Position numbers and translations under genes: made by a program. A stretch of DNA of 64,000 nt from Chromatiales bacterium (GTDB lineage Bacteria > Pseudomonadota > Gammaproteobacteria > UBA6429 > Thiohalophilaceae): the NCBI GenBank assembly GCA_026984045.1, contig JALSSV010000021.1, positions 1-64,000 of the forward strand, read 5' to 3'. Under the pieces are notes generated by a model. The model did not search any database. It was not told where the DNA came from and saw nothing but the letters and a program-made list of their open reading frames with translations. Each line of letters opens with the position of its first letter. Position 1 is the stretch's first letter. This document shows, piece by piece, positions 7,753-16,203 of the stretch.

Positions 7753-8328
7753 TCAGAACAGCATGTTCAGGCCGATGTAGATCCCGTCGTCCACCGTGTA
7801 GCTGCCGAGGTTGTTGCGCGACACGTCCACGGCCACCCGCTGGATGCCCACCTGGACCATGGCCTGTTCGGTGATCTGGAAATTGAAGGTCGCCCCCAGT
7901 TCACTGAGGCCGTCCGCATCGGCAAAGGAAACCACCTGGGGCACGAAATAGCCATAGACGCCGAACCCGAAACCGTTCCAGGATTCGGGCATCATCTCCG
8001 CGCCCGCCCCGATCCCGAAGCCGCCGACCGTCGAGTCGGCCGCCTGGCCATAGTACAGGCGCATCCCCACCGAAACGATGATCGGCGCATCCAGGCTTTC
8101 GCCCCGCACCTGCGCGCCCACGTGCAGCAGATAGTCCGAGGTGGTGTTGCGGGTGGAGTAGAGATAGCCCATGTCCAGCTCCATGCGGCCTACGCTCTGG
8201 GCCAGGGTTTCGTTGACGTAGCGGATCCGCGCATAATCGCCACCCAGCTGGATATTGAGGATGTCGGCCCGGGCGGGCCCTGCGAGCAGTCCCAGCGCCG
8301 TGAACACCAATGCCAGTTTGCGTGCCAT
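7753..8328 (-). CDS. YfaZ-family outer-membrane beta-barrel protein
   Basis: A 191-residue protein with signal peptide MARKLALVFTALGLLAGPARA. It continues with alternating amphipathic strands (IQLGGDYARIRYV, VGRMELDMGYLYS, DGIYIGLNMLF) and a C-terminal Phe, the recognition signal for barrel insertion. It matches the YfaZ family of predicted small porins. Outer-membrane location; the solute is unknown. Convergent with the CBS gene. Confidence 0.85.
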   Translation of the reverse strand: MARKLALVFTALGLLAGPARADILNIQLGGDYARIRYVNETLAQSVGRMELDMGYLYSTRNTTSDYLLHVGAQVRGESLDAPIIVSVGMRLYYGQAADSTVGGFGIGAGAEMMPESWNGFGFGVYGYFVPQVVSFADADGLSELGATFNFQITEQAMVQVGIQRVAVDVSRNNLGSYTVDDGIYIGLNMLF

Positions 8329-8468
8329 GATTCCGTCTCTCCCGTGCTAGCGGATCCCGTGTGAGTGGGGGATCGTGAATGGGGTGCGTCGGAAATCCGA
8401 CGCCCCCGATCGTCAGTGGGGGAATATTGCCAGAATCGTGCCAGCGAGAAAACCGGCTTGGCCGGGAC

Positions 8469-9296
8469 TCAGGGGGCGGCCTGTGCCACCCGGTTGTGGG
8501 CGATCAGATCGAGCCGCTCGCGGATCTCGGGATGGGCCTGGATGAAGGCCAGAAAGTCCTGGCATTCGATGCGCAAGGTCTCCACCCGGGTCACCGCCTC
8601 GACGGTGGCGGCCCGCGGCGCGCCGGTCATCAGCGACCATTCGCCGAAATAGTCCCCGCCCTGCAGCAGGGCCACGTTCAGCCGTTCGCCGGTGAGCTGA
8701 TGGCTGACCCGGGCGCTGCCGTAGATCAGCACATAGAGGGCATCTCCGGGCTCCCGCTCGTGGACGATCACCGTGCCGGCCGGGAAGCTCACGAGCGAAG
8801 TCACGTCCACCAAGGCGCGCAGGGCCGTCTCGGGGAGGGCCTGGAAGGGCGGCACGCTGCGGATGGACGTCTCGCCGAGACGCTGGCGATAGCGGGCAAT
8901 CAGGGCATGGCGCAGGGGCGCACGGGCATTCACCACCCGTTCGAAAATCTCGCCCGGCAATTCCAGCAGCACCGCCTGACGGCTGACCACGATCCGCGAG
9001 ATCCGCGGCAGGCGGTAGAGGGCGGCGATTTCGCCGAAGATCTCGCCGGGTCCGAGGCGGGCGAGCAGGCGATCCCGGGCATGCCCTTCGCGCACCTCCA
9101 CCTCCCCCATCACCAGGATGTAGACCCGGCTGTCCACCTGATGGCGGGCACAGATCTCCTCGCCCGCGGCCGCACTGCGCACCCGGCCGTGGTCGAGCAG
9201 ATACTGCTTCTCCTCGGCGCTGAGGAGCTGGCCGAAGGTGTGATGGGCGTCGATGGCCTCGCGGGCGGCATCGAGCATGTCGCGATTCCCTGGCAT
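8469..9296 (-). CDS. Tandem cyclic-nucleotide-binding domain protein
   Basis: A 275-residue soluble protein made of two cNMP-binding beta-rolls, at about residues 20-125 (GEEICARHQVDSRVYILVMGEVEV ... GEIFGEIAALYRLPRISR) and about 145-255 (GDYFGEWSLMTGAPRAATVEAVTRVE). The second has the FGE...RAA phosphate-binding cassette. There is no HTH or kinase domain. It resembles the first two domains of the rhodanese fusion at 1807-3000. Start at 9296 after GGGAGG; an ATG at 9395 gives a non-conserved extension. Divergent from the rhomboid gene. Confidence 0.85.
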   Translation of the reverse strand: MPGNRDMLDAAREAIDAHHTFGQLLSAEEKQYLLDHGRVRSAAAGEEICARHQVDSRVYILVMGEVEVREGHARDRLLARLGPGEIFGEIAALYRLPRISRIVVSRQAVLLELPGEIFERVVNARAPLRHALIARYRQRLGETSIRSVPPFQALPETALRALVDVTSLVSFPAGTVIVHEREPGDALYVLIYGSARVSHQLTGERLNVALLQGGDYFGEWSLMTGAPRAATVEAVTRVETLRIECQDFLAFIQAHPEIRERLDLIAHNRVAQAAP

Positions 9297-9466
9297 GGCA
9301 CCCTCCCGGGCGGTGGTTCGAGCGATGAAGGATCCACATCTTCCGTCGCCATCTGCCCGGCGCACAGGAAATCCTTCACAGTTTGCCGAATGCATTTCGC
9401 GATCCGCCCTTGTCCGGGGGGGTGGCGGCCGCTACCATTGCCCTGTTCCACGACACCGGCCCAACC

Positions 9467-10960
9467 ATGATCGTCCCGCTCGCCCGCCGTCCCGACTGGC
9501 GTCGCCCCCCCGTCGTCACCCTGGCGTTGATCCTGATCAACGTGCTGGTCTATTTCGGCGCCCAGCTCGACGACGCCCAGGTGGAGCACGAGGCGTTCGA
9601 CTACTACTTCAGCACCGCTCTGCCCGAGATCGAGCTGCCGGCCTACCGCCACTACCTCGACGATCCCGACAACCCGACCCAGTATCCTGCCCTGCGGCTC
9701 TACCTGGACGAGCAGGGCAGCGACTTCGAGCGCGCCCTGGCCGAGACCATGATCCACGACGGGCCCTTCATGCAGCGCCTTTCCGCCGGCAGGATCATCA
9801 CGCCCGGCTCGCCCCACTACGCACGCTGGCGCCGCCTGCGCGCCGACTTCGAGGCGCGGCTGAATGCCTCCACCACCTACCGCTTCGCCCAGGTGAACAT
9901 CCGCCCCTCGCTGCTGACGGCCTTCACCTCCATGTTCCTGCACGGCGGCTTCGACCACCTGCTGGGCAACATGATCTTCCTGTTCCTGTTCGGTTACGTG
10001 GTGGAAGCGGTACTCGGGCGCGGGCTCTACCTGGCGGGCTATCTGCTCTCGGGCCTGTTCGCCAGCGGGCTCTACCTGCTGGCCGAACCCGATTCGGGAC
10101 AGTTGGCGCTGGGCGCCTCCGGCGCCATCTTCGGTCTGTCGGGAATGTACGTGGTGCTGTTCGGGTTGCGCAAGATCCGTTTCTTCTACACCCTGCTGTT
10201 CTACTTCGGCTATTTCCGGGCGCCGGCCATCATCCTGCTGCCGGTGTGGCTGATCTATCAGCTCTACGAATACCTGTTCGCGCCCAGCAACGTGAACAAC
10301 CTGGCCCACATCGGCGGTCTTCTCGGCGGTACCCTGTTTGCCCTGGCCCTGCGCCGCTGGGGCGCACCGGTGATCGATCTCGACTACCTGGACGAGGAAG
10401 ACCGGCAGCGCCGTTTCGATGAACGATACGCGGAAGGGCTGGCCGCGCTGTCGCGCATGGATGCCGCCCGCGCCCGCCACATCTTCCGCGAACTGGCGGC
10501 GGAACAGCCGGACAACGTGAACCTGATGATCCAGCGTTACAACGTGGCCAAACTTCAGCCGGACGATGACGAAATCCATGCGGCCGCCCGGCGCCTGCTC
10601 ACCCTGCCCGCGGCCGATCCGGTCACGGTGAAACTGCAGCACGAAACCTTCGTGGACTATGTGCGGCGAGTCCAGCCCCGGGTGCGCCTGAGCCCCGAGG
10701 AGATGATGAACCTGGCCCTGCGCTTCGCCGCCCGCGGCTTTCTCGAGGAGGCCGAGAAGATCATCGTGCATCTGACCCGTCGCCTCGGCGACTTCCGCCG
10801 TAACCCGGAAGGCCTGATGGCCCTGGTCACCCACTTCCGCCGCGCCAACCAGCGGCAGAAGGCCGAACACTATCTGCGACTGTTGCGCCAGAAATACCCC
10901 GACAGCCCCGAGGCGCGGCTGGGTGAGGCCGCCATGGAAGGCGGCTCGAAAGCGGGGTAA
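9467..10960 (+). CDS. Rhomboid-family intramembrane serine protease with long first loop and TPR-like tail
   Basis: A 497-residue inner-membrane protein. TM1 lies at about 20-37 (VTLALILINVLVYFG). It is followed by an unusually long loop of about 110 residues, then the rhomboid core: FLHGGFDHLLGNMIFLFLFGY, ALGASGAIFGLSGM with the nucleophile Ser in GASG, and NNLAHIGGLLGG with the catalytic His. Residues from about 310 form a soluble helical repeat region (DAARARHIFRELAAEQPDNV, AEHYLRLLRQKYPD). Family members cleave membrane proteins; the tail probably recruits substrates or partners (inferred). The ATG at 9467 precedes conserved sequence. Confidence 0.92.
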   Translation: MIVPLARRPDWRRPPVVTLALILINVLVYFGAQLDDAQVEHEAFDYYFSTALPEIELPAYRHYLDDPDNPTQYPALRLYLDEQGSDFERALAETMIHDGPFMQRLSAGRIITPGSPHYARWRRLRADFEARLNASTTYRFAQVNIRPSLLTAFTSMFLHGGFDHLLGNMIFLFLFGYVVEAVLGRGLYLAGYLLSGLFASGLYLLAEPDSGQLALGASGAIFGLSGMYVVLFGLRKIRFFYTLLFYFGYFRAPAIILLPVWLIYQLYEYLFAPSNVNNLAHIGGLLGGTLFALALRRWGAPVIDLDYLDEEDRQRRFDERYAEGLAALSRMDAARARHIFRELAAEQPDNVNLMIQRYNVAKLQPDDDEIHAAARRLLTLPAADPVTVKLQHETFVDYVRRVQPRVRLSPEEMMNLALRFAARGFLEEAEKIIVHLTRRLGDFRRNPEGLMALVTHFRRANQRQKAEHYLRLLRQKYPDSPEARLGEAAMEGGSKAG

Positions 10961-10993
10961 TCCCTGTCGCGGCTCACCCGGCGCCCGTGGGTG

Positions 10994-12430
10994 TCACTTT
11001 CCCTGGGCGGCGACCTGTTCGATCACCTGCCGGTAGGCACGCACTTCGTCGAGGTGGGGATAGTCGGGATAGCGCTGCTCGATGAAGTCGAGCACCTGGC
11101 GGGCCCGTTCGTCCTGGTTGAACTTCTCGGACAGCAGGCGGGCCACCAGCCGGTAGGCGTCGGGCACGCCGGCATACTGGGGAAAATCCCGGTGCAGGTT
11201 GTTGAGCAGGGCCAGGGCGGCCCGATCCTGACCGTTGTTGGCCAGCAGTTCGGCCATGCGATGGCGCTGTTTGGCATCTCCGAACTTGAATTCCCGATCC
11301 ACCCGGTAGGCTTCGGTGAACACGCGCAGCGCCTCCGAGGGCTTGCCGTGCAGCAGCAGGCGCGAAACATATTCCGCGCTGTGCTGGCGCAGGCCGGGAA
11401 TGTCCTGCTGGTTGAGCAACAGGCGGTGCAGCCGCTCCCGGCAGGCCATGTTGCCCGGCGCCTGCTCAATGAGCGCCTGCAGGCGGGCCCGGGCTTCCTC
11501 CAGCCTGCCTTCGTGAAACAGGATCTCCACCTCGCGCAGCGGTTCGTCGGCCGCCTCGGCCGCGGCAGACGCGGCCGGTGCCGTCTCCTCGGCCGTGACG
11601 GGGAATCCCAGCGCCTCGTGATACTGGTAGAGGGTATAGCCCAGAAGCTGGAACACCACCAGGGTCACGTAGTTGCCCAGCAGGCCGTCCAGGGGCATGG
11701 CGAAGGCCACCGGCAGATAGTGATAGAGATAGGCGCTCGTCTCGTTGAGGCCGCTGATCAGCAGGAACAGGAACAGCCAGAGCAGCAGATAGGGCATGCC
11801 GATCCGGCGCATCACGTCGATCAGGATGATCGGATTGATGGCCGCCAGCAGGCGGCGCTCGATGGCCAGCACCATGATGCTGGCCGGCAACAACAGGGCG
11901 GTGAGAAACATCCCTGCCAGCATCAGGCCCCCGCCACCGGTCCGATACAGGCTGTTGTTGATGGCGCCGATCAGGAACAGGATGAACAACTGCTTGAAGG
12001 GCAGTTCCAGTTCCTCGGCAATGGTGTTCCAGGTGATCGGCTCCGGATCCAGGTGCCCCTGGGCGGTGTTCTCGAGCACCACGTAGGCATACTTGAGAAA
12101 CACGGCATAGAGCACCACGTTGCCGAGCAGCCAGCCGAACAGGGAGTCGCCCAGGAGAAAGGCCACCAGCAGGCCCAGGCCACTGAGGGCCAGCATGAAC
12201 AGCAGCGGGATCCGTTGCAGCGGCCAGGCGAAGATGGCGGGCAGGCGTTGCCAGAACGGTTCGATGACGTTCCCCGCGCCGAGGGACTCCACGGCCTGGT
12301 GGCAGACCGGACAGGCGGGCGGGCCCTCTCCGGCCTGCGGGATGCACCGGCTGCAGAAGGGGATCTGGCAGGCCCGGCAAATCCAGCGGGCCGGTACGTC
12401 GGGATGGTACTTGCAGAAGATGCGGGCCAT
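10994..12430 (-). CDS. B-box-like zinc-ribbon, multi-TM, TPR-tailed membrane protein
   Basis: A 478-residue protein. The N-terminal metal site lies at about residues 6-45 (CKYHPDVPARWICRACQIPF, CSRCIPQAG, CPVCHQ). About five or six hydrophobic segments follow at about 65-275. An Ala/Glu linker then leads to a helical repeat region at about 300-470 (EVEILFHEGRLEEARARLQALIEQAPG). No enzymatic motif is seen. The arrangement (cytosolic zinc ribbon, membrane, TPR) mirrors the tail of the convergent rhomboid. Function unknown; a scaffold in membrane protein quality control is speculation. Confidence 0.85.
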   Translation of the reverse strand: MARIFCKYHPDVPARWICRACQIPFCSRCIPQAGEGPPACPVCHQAVESLGAGNVIEPFWQRLPAIFAWPLQRIPLLFMLALSGLGLLVAFLLGDSLFGWLLGNVVLYAVFLKYAYVVLENTAQGHLDPEPITWNTIAEELELPFKQLFILFLIGAINNSLYRTGGGGLMLAGMFLTALLLPASIMVLAIERRLLAAINPIILIDVMRRIGMPYLLLWLFLFLLISGLNETSAYLYHYLPVAFAMPLDGLLGNYVTLVVFQLLGYTLYQYHEALGFPVTAEETAPAASAAAEAADEPLREVEILFHEGRLEEARARLQALIEQAPGNMACRERLHRLLLNQQDIPGLRQHSAEYVSRLLLHGKPSEALRVFTEAYRVDREFKFGDAKQRHRMAELLANNGQDRAALALLNNLHRDFPQYAGVPDAYRLVARLLSEKFNQDERARQVLDFIEQRYPDYPHLDEVRAYRQVIEQVAAQGK

Positions 12431-12534
12431 GGACTGCGCGGGTACCTTCCTGGTCGTGGGACTGGACCGATATTAGCACAGCGGGTGCGGATTCCCGTCT
12501 CTCTGCCGCCGGATCCGCCGGGCAGGGGCGGCGG

Positions 12535-14004
12535 TCAATCCACCGCCACCGTGCGCTCGCGGGCCCATTCGCGCAGGGCCGCGACCTTCTCGGCCATCAC
12601 CACCGACAGGGGACGGGTACGGGCGATCTCTGCGCGCAAATCGGCATCGCGCAGCGGCGCCTGGCGGGCATGGGCGGCATACAGGGCCGACACCACCAGC
12701 TGTTCGATCTCGGCGCCGGAAAAGCCTTCCGTTTCCCGCGCCAGTTCGCCGGTGCTGAAGTGCAGGGGATCGGCCCCCCGTTTGCGCAGGTGGATGTCGA
12801 AGATGTGCTTGCGTGCTGCCCGGTCGGGCAGATCGACGAAGAAGATCTCGTCGAGGCGTCCCTTGCGGATCAGCTCCGGCGGCAGCGCCTGAATGTCGTT
12901 GGCGGTGGCCACCAGAAACACCCCTTTCGCCTGCTCCGCCATCCAGGTCAGCAGGGTGCCCAGGATCCGCCGCGAGGTGCCGGCATCGTTGTCGGACGTG
13001 GACAGGCCCTTTTCGATCTCGTCGATCCACAGCACGCAGGGCGCCATGGCCTCGGCGGCCCGGAGCGCCTTGCGCAGGTTGCGTTCGGTCTCGCCGTGAT
13101 ACTTGTTGTAGAGGGTGGCGAAATCGAGCCGCAGCAGGGGAATGCCCCAGATCCCCGCCACGGCGCGCGCCGCCAGGCTCTTGCCGCAGCCCTGCACGCC
13201 CAGCAGCAGGATCCCCCGGGGCACGTCGAGTTCCGGGCGCGGATCGTGGAAGGCGCTGCGCCGGCGCTCCAGCCATTCGCGCAAGCGGGAAAAGCCGCCG
13301 ATGTCGGCGAAGCGCTCCGTTGCGTATTCGAAGTGCAGCACCCCATCCTGGTTGATCAGCTCGTACTTGGCCTGCATCAGGCGGGGCAGGTCGTGGGCGT
13401 CGATCACCCCGTCGTCGAAGATGGCCTTGTGGGCCAGGCGCCGCACCTCGGCGGCGGTGAGTCCCGAGAGGTTGTCGATCAGCCGCTCCAGGGCCTCCCG
13501 ATCGGCGCCCACCTTGCGGCCCTTCTCGGCCTTCCAGCGGCGAGCCTCGTCGAGGACGATGCGCCGGCGGGTCTGCCGATCCGGCAACTGCAGGTGGAAG
13601 AGCGTGGCGTGGTTGTCCAGCTCGGCCGGCAGGGCCAGCGCGTGGCTGAGCAGCACCACGGTGCGGGGGTTGGTGTCGTAACGCAGGGCGATGTCCTTGA
13701 GCAGGCGCACGTTGACCGGATCGTCGAGGAAGGGATGGAAGTCCACCAGCACGTAGACGCCGGGCCGGGCCGCGTCACGGATGTGGCGCAGGATGGCGAC
13801 CGGATCCGTGTGCCGGCCCTCGAGGGCGAAATCGAAGGCCAGCGAGGTCAGACCCTCGGTGACGGTCCACTTGTACACCGGCCAGGGCAGGCGGTTGGCG
13901 AGCTGGCGCAACAAATCCAGGGCACGGCGTTCCTCGCGGGTCTCAAGGGCGACGATGGGCGTCCGGGAGCGCAACACCGCTTCCAGATCCGGCTGATCGC
14001 TCAT
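12535..14004 (-). CDS. AAA-family ATPase, Ycf46-like
   Basis: A 489-residue cytoplasmic ATPase of the Ycf46 type. The N-terminal half (about 1-240) is a degenerate ATPase-like domain (IVALETREERRALDLLRQLA). The C-terminal AAA module has Walker A GVQGCGKS, Walker B CVLWIDEIEKGL, sensor FLVATANDIQ and the arginine region RKGRLDEIFFVDLP, then the SRH/lid helices (GFSGAEIEQLVVSALYAAHA). Family members are found in cyanobacteria, plastids and various proteobacteria, and are associated with redox or CO2-related regulation; a role here is inferred. Single-gene unit. Confidence 0.9.
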   Translation of the reverse strand: MSDQPDLEAVLRSRTPIVALETREERRALDLLRQLANRLPWPVYKWTVTEGLTSLAFDFALEGRHTDPVAILRHIRDAARPGVYVLVDFHPFLDDPVNVRLLKDIALRYDTNPRTVVLLSHALALPAELDNHATLFHLQLPDRQTRRRIVLDEARRWKAEKGRKVGADREALERLIDNLSGLTAAEVRRLAHKAIFDDGVIDAHDLPRLMQAKYELINQDGVLHFEYATERFADIGGFSRLREWLERRRSAFHDPRPELDVPRGILLLGVQGCGKSLAARAVAGIWGIPLLRLDFATLYNKYHGETERNLRKALRAAEAMAPCVLWIDEIEKGLSTSDNDAGTSRRILGTLLTWMAEQAKGVFLVATANDIQALPPELIRKGRLDEIFFVDLPDRAARKHIFDIHLRKRGADPLHFSTGELARETEGFSGAEIEQLVVSALYAAHARQAPLRDADLRAEIARTRPLSVVMAEKVAALREWARERTVAVD

Positions 14005-14048
14005 GGGCGGGGCGGATTTTCCTGACGGGACATCGGGAAATCATACCA

Positions 14049-14091
14049 AAAAGAACCCCCTCCCGACGCAGTGCTCAACCGGAGGAGAGAG
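14049..14091 (-). terminator. Rho-independent terminator of yajQ (minus strand)
   Basis: Reading the minus strand, CCCTCTCTCCTCC pairs with GGGAGGGGG around a loop, followed by TTCTTTTT. It lies about 220 bases after the yajQ stop. The 250 bases between hold GC-rich short stems and a solitary half-arm of the palindrome family, but no gene. Confidence 0.65.
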
Positions 14092-14271
14092 GGTGTGCCG
14101 GGCAGGCCGCCCGGAAACGGGATTGCCGGCAGAATCCGGCTCAGGGGTTATCCAAACATAGCAGGCCACGCGGCCTTTGCAAGCCGGGCCGCGATACCGG
14201 CCGGCCGCAGGCGATCCACTCGCTGTTCCAGATTTCCGAACAGCCATGGCTATTGCCACAACATTGCACAC

Positions 14272-14289
14272 GCCCTTGAGGCTGGCGAG
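14272..14289. repeat. Solitary half-arm of the giant palindrome family
   Basis: GCCCTTGAGGCTGGCGAG matches the first 14 bases of the copy 2 arm (GCCCTTGAGGCTGG), but no complementary partner is found within 300 bases on either side. It abuts the yajQ stop. It may be a relic or a chance resemblance. Confidence 0.4.
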
Positions 14290-14305
14290 GTGGCGCAAGC
14301 GCCGC

Positions 14306-14788
14306 TCAATCCCGGAAGTTGTTGAATTGCAGCGGCATTTCCAGATCGTCCTCCTTGAGCAGGGCGATCACCTTCTGCAGATCGTCGCGTTTCTTGCCGC
14401 TCACCCGGACCTTTTCGCCCTGGATGGCGGCCTGGACCTTGAGCTTGCTGTCCTTGATCCGCTTGACGATCTTCTTCGCCAGGGGGGAGTCGAGCCCCTG
14501 GCGCACGGTGACGATCTGGCGCACTTCCTTGCCGGAGGCCTGGGGCTCGCCGATTTCCAGGCAGGCGATGTCCACCCCGCGCCGGCTGAGCCGGGTCTGG
14601 AGGATGTCGAGCATCTGCTGCAGCTGGAACTCGGAGGGCGCGATCATCAGGATCTCGTCGTCGTTGCGCTCGTAGCGCGCGCCGCTGCCCTTGAAATCGA
14701 AGCGAGTACTTACTTCGCGATTGGCCTGGTCCACGGCATTGGTCACTTCGTGCATCTCGACTTCCGAGACCACATCGAAACTGGGCAT
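14306..14788 (-). CDS. yajQ: YajQ family cyclic-di-GMP-binding protein
   Basis: A 160-residue UPF0234/YajQ protein of exactly the usual length. It starts MPSFDVVSEVEMHEVTNAVDQ, contains VSTRFDFKGSGARYERNDDEI, and ends PLQFNNFRD, all family hallmarks. YajQ proteins bind nucleotides, with c-di-GMP reported in Xanthomonas/Pseudomonas homologues, and modulate regulators. The surrounding region also encodes PilZ proteins, so c-di-GMP signalling is a consistent theme. A minus-strand terminator follows. Confidence 0.95.
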   Translation of the reverse strand: MPSFDVVSEVEMHEVTNAVDQANREVSTRFDFKGSGARYERNDDEILMIAPSEFQLQQMLDILQTRLSRRGVDIACLEIGEPQASGKEVRQIVTVRQGLDSPLAKKIVKRIKDSKLKVQAAIQGEKVRVSGKKRDDLQKVIALLKEDDLEMPLQFNNFRD

Positions 14789-14914
14789 GGGTAACTCCTC
14801 GTGCGGGGCTGCCTGGGTGCCGGTTTTTTACCACATTTTCAGGAGCGCGGGACGAGGTTTTCGATGTCAACCGAACCCGCTTGTACTCGGCCCTCGCCAC
14901 TCGGCCCTGCAGTG

Positions 14915-14939
14915 GTCGCGGCGAGGGCGCCGCTCCTAC
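14915..14939. repeat. TAGGAGCGGCGCC repeat, single copy
   Basis: GTCGCGGCGAGGGCGCCGCT followed by CCTAC, the same string that forms the right arm of the nested repeat at 49020-49043. It lies between yajQ and cbiX, followed at 14963-14990 by a GGGTAGC-family string. Confidence 0.7.
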
Positions 14940-14962
14940 GGAGAGAGGGACATGTTTTCCGC

Positions 14963-14990
14963 GCTACCCGCCACCAGCTACCCGCTACCG
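14963..14990. repeat. GGGTAGC repeat providing the cbiX stop codon
   Basis: On the minus strand GGCGGTAGCGGGTAGCTGG overlaps the end of cbiX. The codons for the terminal Gly-Gly-Ser-Gly and the TAG stop (14978-14980) are repeat sequence. The same string occurs at about 48936-49016. Confidence 0.65.
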
Positions 14991-15355
14991 CCATCGGCGG
15001 CGGCGAGCAGCAGATCGGCCATGCCCGGCAAGGCGCCGGCGTGGCCAAGCAGATGGATGGGAACCCGGGGATGGCGGGCACGGGCCTCGGCCACCTGTTC
15101 GGGGATGTCCTCGACGACATGGCGGCCGGCGGAGAGAAACCAGGGGAGCACCCGCACCTCGGAGGCGCCGGCGGCGATGGCCGCGGCGATGGCTTCGGGG
15201 ATCGCCGGCTCGGCCAGTTCCAGGAAGCCGGCGCGCACGCAGCAGAAACGCGCGCCGGCGCGGGCCGCCAGGTCCGCCGCCAGGGCACGCACCTCGGCAT
15301 TGGAGGCATCACGCCGGCTGCCGTGGGCCACCAGGACCAGGGCCACGTCGCTCAT
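14978..15355 (-). CDS. cbiX: Small CbiX-type sirohydrochlorin chelatase
   Basis: A 125-residue single-domain class II chelatase (CbiXS/SirB length). The N-terminal metal/tetrapyrrole site is LVLVAHGSRRDASN with the catalytic His, and a second conserved stretch is VRVLPWFLSAGRHVVEDIP. It inserts Co2+ or Fe2+ into sirohydrochlorin, towards cobalamin or siroheme; the choice cannot be made from sequence. Its ATG overlaps the ycgN stop (ATGA), so the two are co-translated. No other corrin-ring genes are in the window, although CbiZ and the B12-dependent NrdJ are. Confidence 0.88.
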   Translation of the reverse strand: MSDVALVLVAHGSRRDASNAEVRALAADLAARAGARFCCVRAGFLELAEPAIPEAIAAAIAAGASEVRVLPWFLSAGRHVVEDIPEQVAEARARHPRVPIHLLGHAGALPGMADLLLAAADGGSG

Positions 15356-15825
15356 GTGCCGGTCCTGCGCCGGGGCGCAGGTCGTACCCAGGTGACGATC
15401 TGCTCGGGAAGCTGCTCGGGATGCACCCATTCTTCGGAAACGGTCCGCCCGGCTACGCTCATGCCGGCGGCCCGCACCGAATCGGGATCGCCGCTGATCA
15501 GGGGGTGCCAGTCGGGCAGCGGTTTGCCTTCGGCCCGCAGGCGGTAGGCACAGGTGTCTGGCAGCTGGTCGAACACGTCCGGATCCTCCGGTCGGATCAT
15601 CAGGCAGTCGGCAATCCGTTCCGCCCGCCGGGCGTAGTCGCGGCAGCGGCAGCGATCGGGATCCAGCAGGCGGCAGGCCACATTGGTGTAGTGGATCTCG
15701 CCGGTATCGGCATCCTCGAGCTTGAGCAGGCAACAGCGGCCGCAGCCATCGCACAGGGCTTCCCACTCCTCGGCATCGAGTTCATGCAGGGGCTTGTCCT
15801 GCCAGAAACGGCGGAAAGGGGGCAT
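15352..15825 (-). CDS. YcgN/UPF0260 cysteine-cluster protein
   Basis: A 157-residue protein of the YkgJ/UPF0260 cysteine-cluster family (YcgN type). It has CDGCGRCCLLKLED, then CRLLDPDRCRCRDY and CLMIRPEDPDVFDQLPDTCAYRL. The cysteines probably bind zinc or an Fe-S cluster; biochemical function is unknown. Cytoplasmic. It overlaps cbiX by four bases and follows a PilZ gene with a 16-base gap. Confidence 0.9.
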   Translation of the reverse strand: MPPFRRFWQDKPLHELDAEEWEALCDGCGRCCLLKLEDADTGEIHYTNVACRLLDPDRCRCRDYARRAERIADCLMIRPEDPDVFDQLPDTCAYRLRAEGKPLPDWHPLISGDPDSVRAAGMSVAGRTVSEEWVHPEQLPEQIVTWVRPAPRRRTGT

Positions 15826-15841
15826 GGCGCAGCGTCCGACT

Positions 15842-16123
15842 TCAGGCCTGATCGAGAAAGCCCACGCCCAGGCTGTAACCCTCGTGGGCGGCCTCCACGT
15901 GGCGCACCTGACCCTGCATGTTCAGAGCATGGGCCTCGCCCCGGGGGACGACGAAGAAGCGCAGATTGAGAACCTCCCCTACCGGCACGGGTCGATCACT
16001 GTACAGACGGATGCCGGCCAGAGAGAGATCCTCGGCTTCGAGCAGACAGGTTTCCCCACCGCTGTCGGTCACGGTGACGGCACGCGCGAAGGGAATCCGG
16101 CGGTGTTTGCGGCGTTCGTGCAT
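15842..16123 (-). CDS. PilZ domain protein
   Basis: A 93-residue single PilZ domain. The c-di-GMP switch is MHERRKHRRIPFA (RxxxR) and the second motif is EDLSLAGIRL (D/NxSxxG). Translation should start at ATG 16123 (MHERRKHRR), with AGGAG about 12 bases upstream; the in-frame extension to 16189 is not family-like. A cytoplasmic c-di-GMP receptor with no output domain. Followed by ycgN-cbiX on the same strand. Confidence 0.88.
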   Translation of the reverse strand: MHERRKHRRIPFARAVTVTDSGGETCLLEAEDLSLAGIRLYSDRPVPVGEVLNLRFFVVPRGEAHALNMQGQVRHVEAAHEGYSLGVGFLDQA

Positions 16124-16203
16124 GATGCGTGCAACTCCTGTCCAACAAGCATAGACCAGACTGCAGGCCGGGGCCAAACGCCAGGGCACGCAGCGCCGGC
16201 GGT

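Noticed and set aside
14041-14305. RNase P or 6S RNA-like RNA downstream of yajQ
   Set aside because: Has some GC stems, but none of the universal RNase P helices or 6S bubble. Best explained as a terminator plus spacer.
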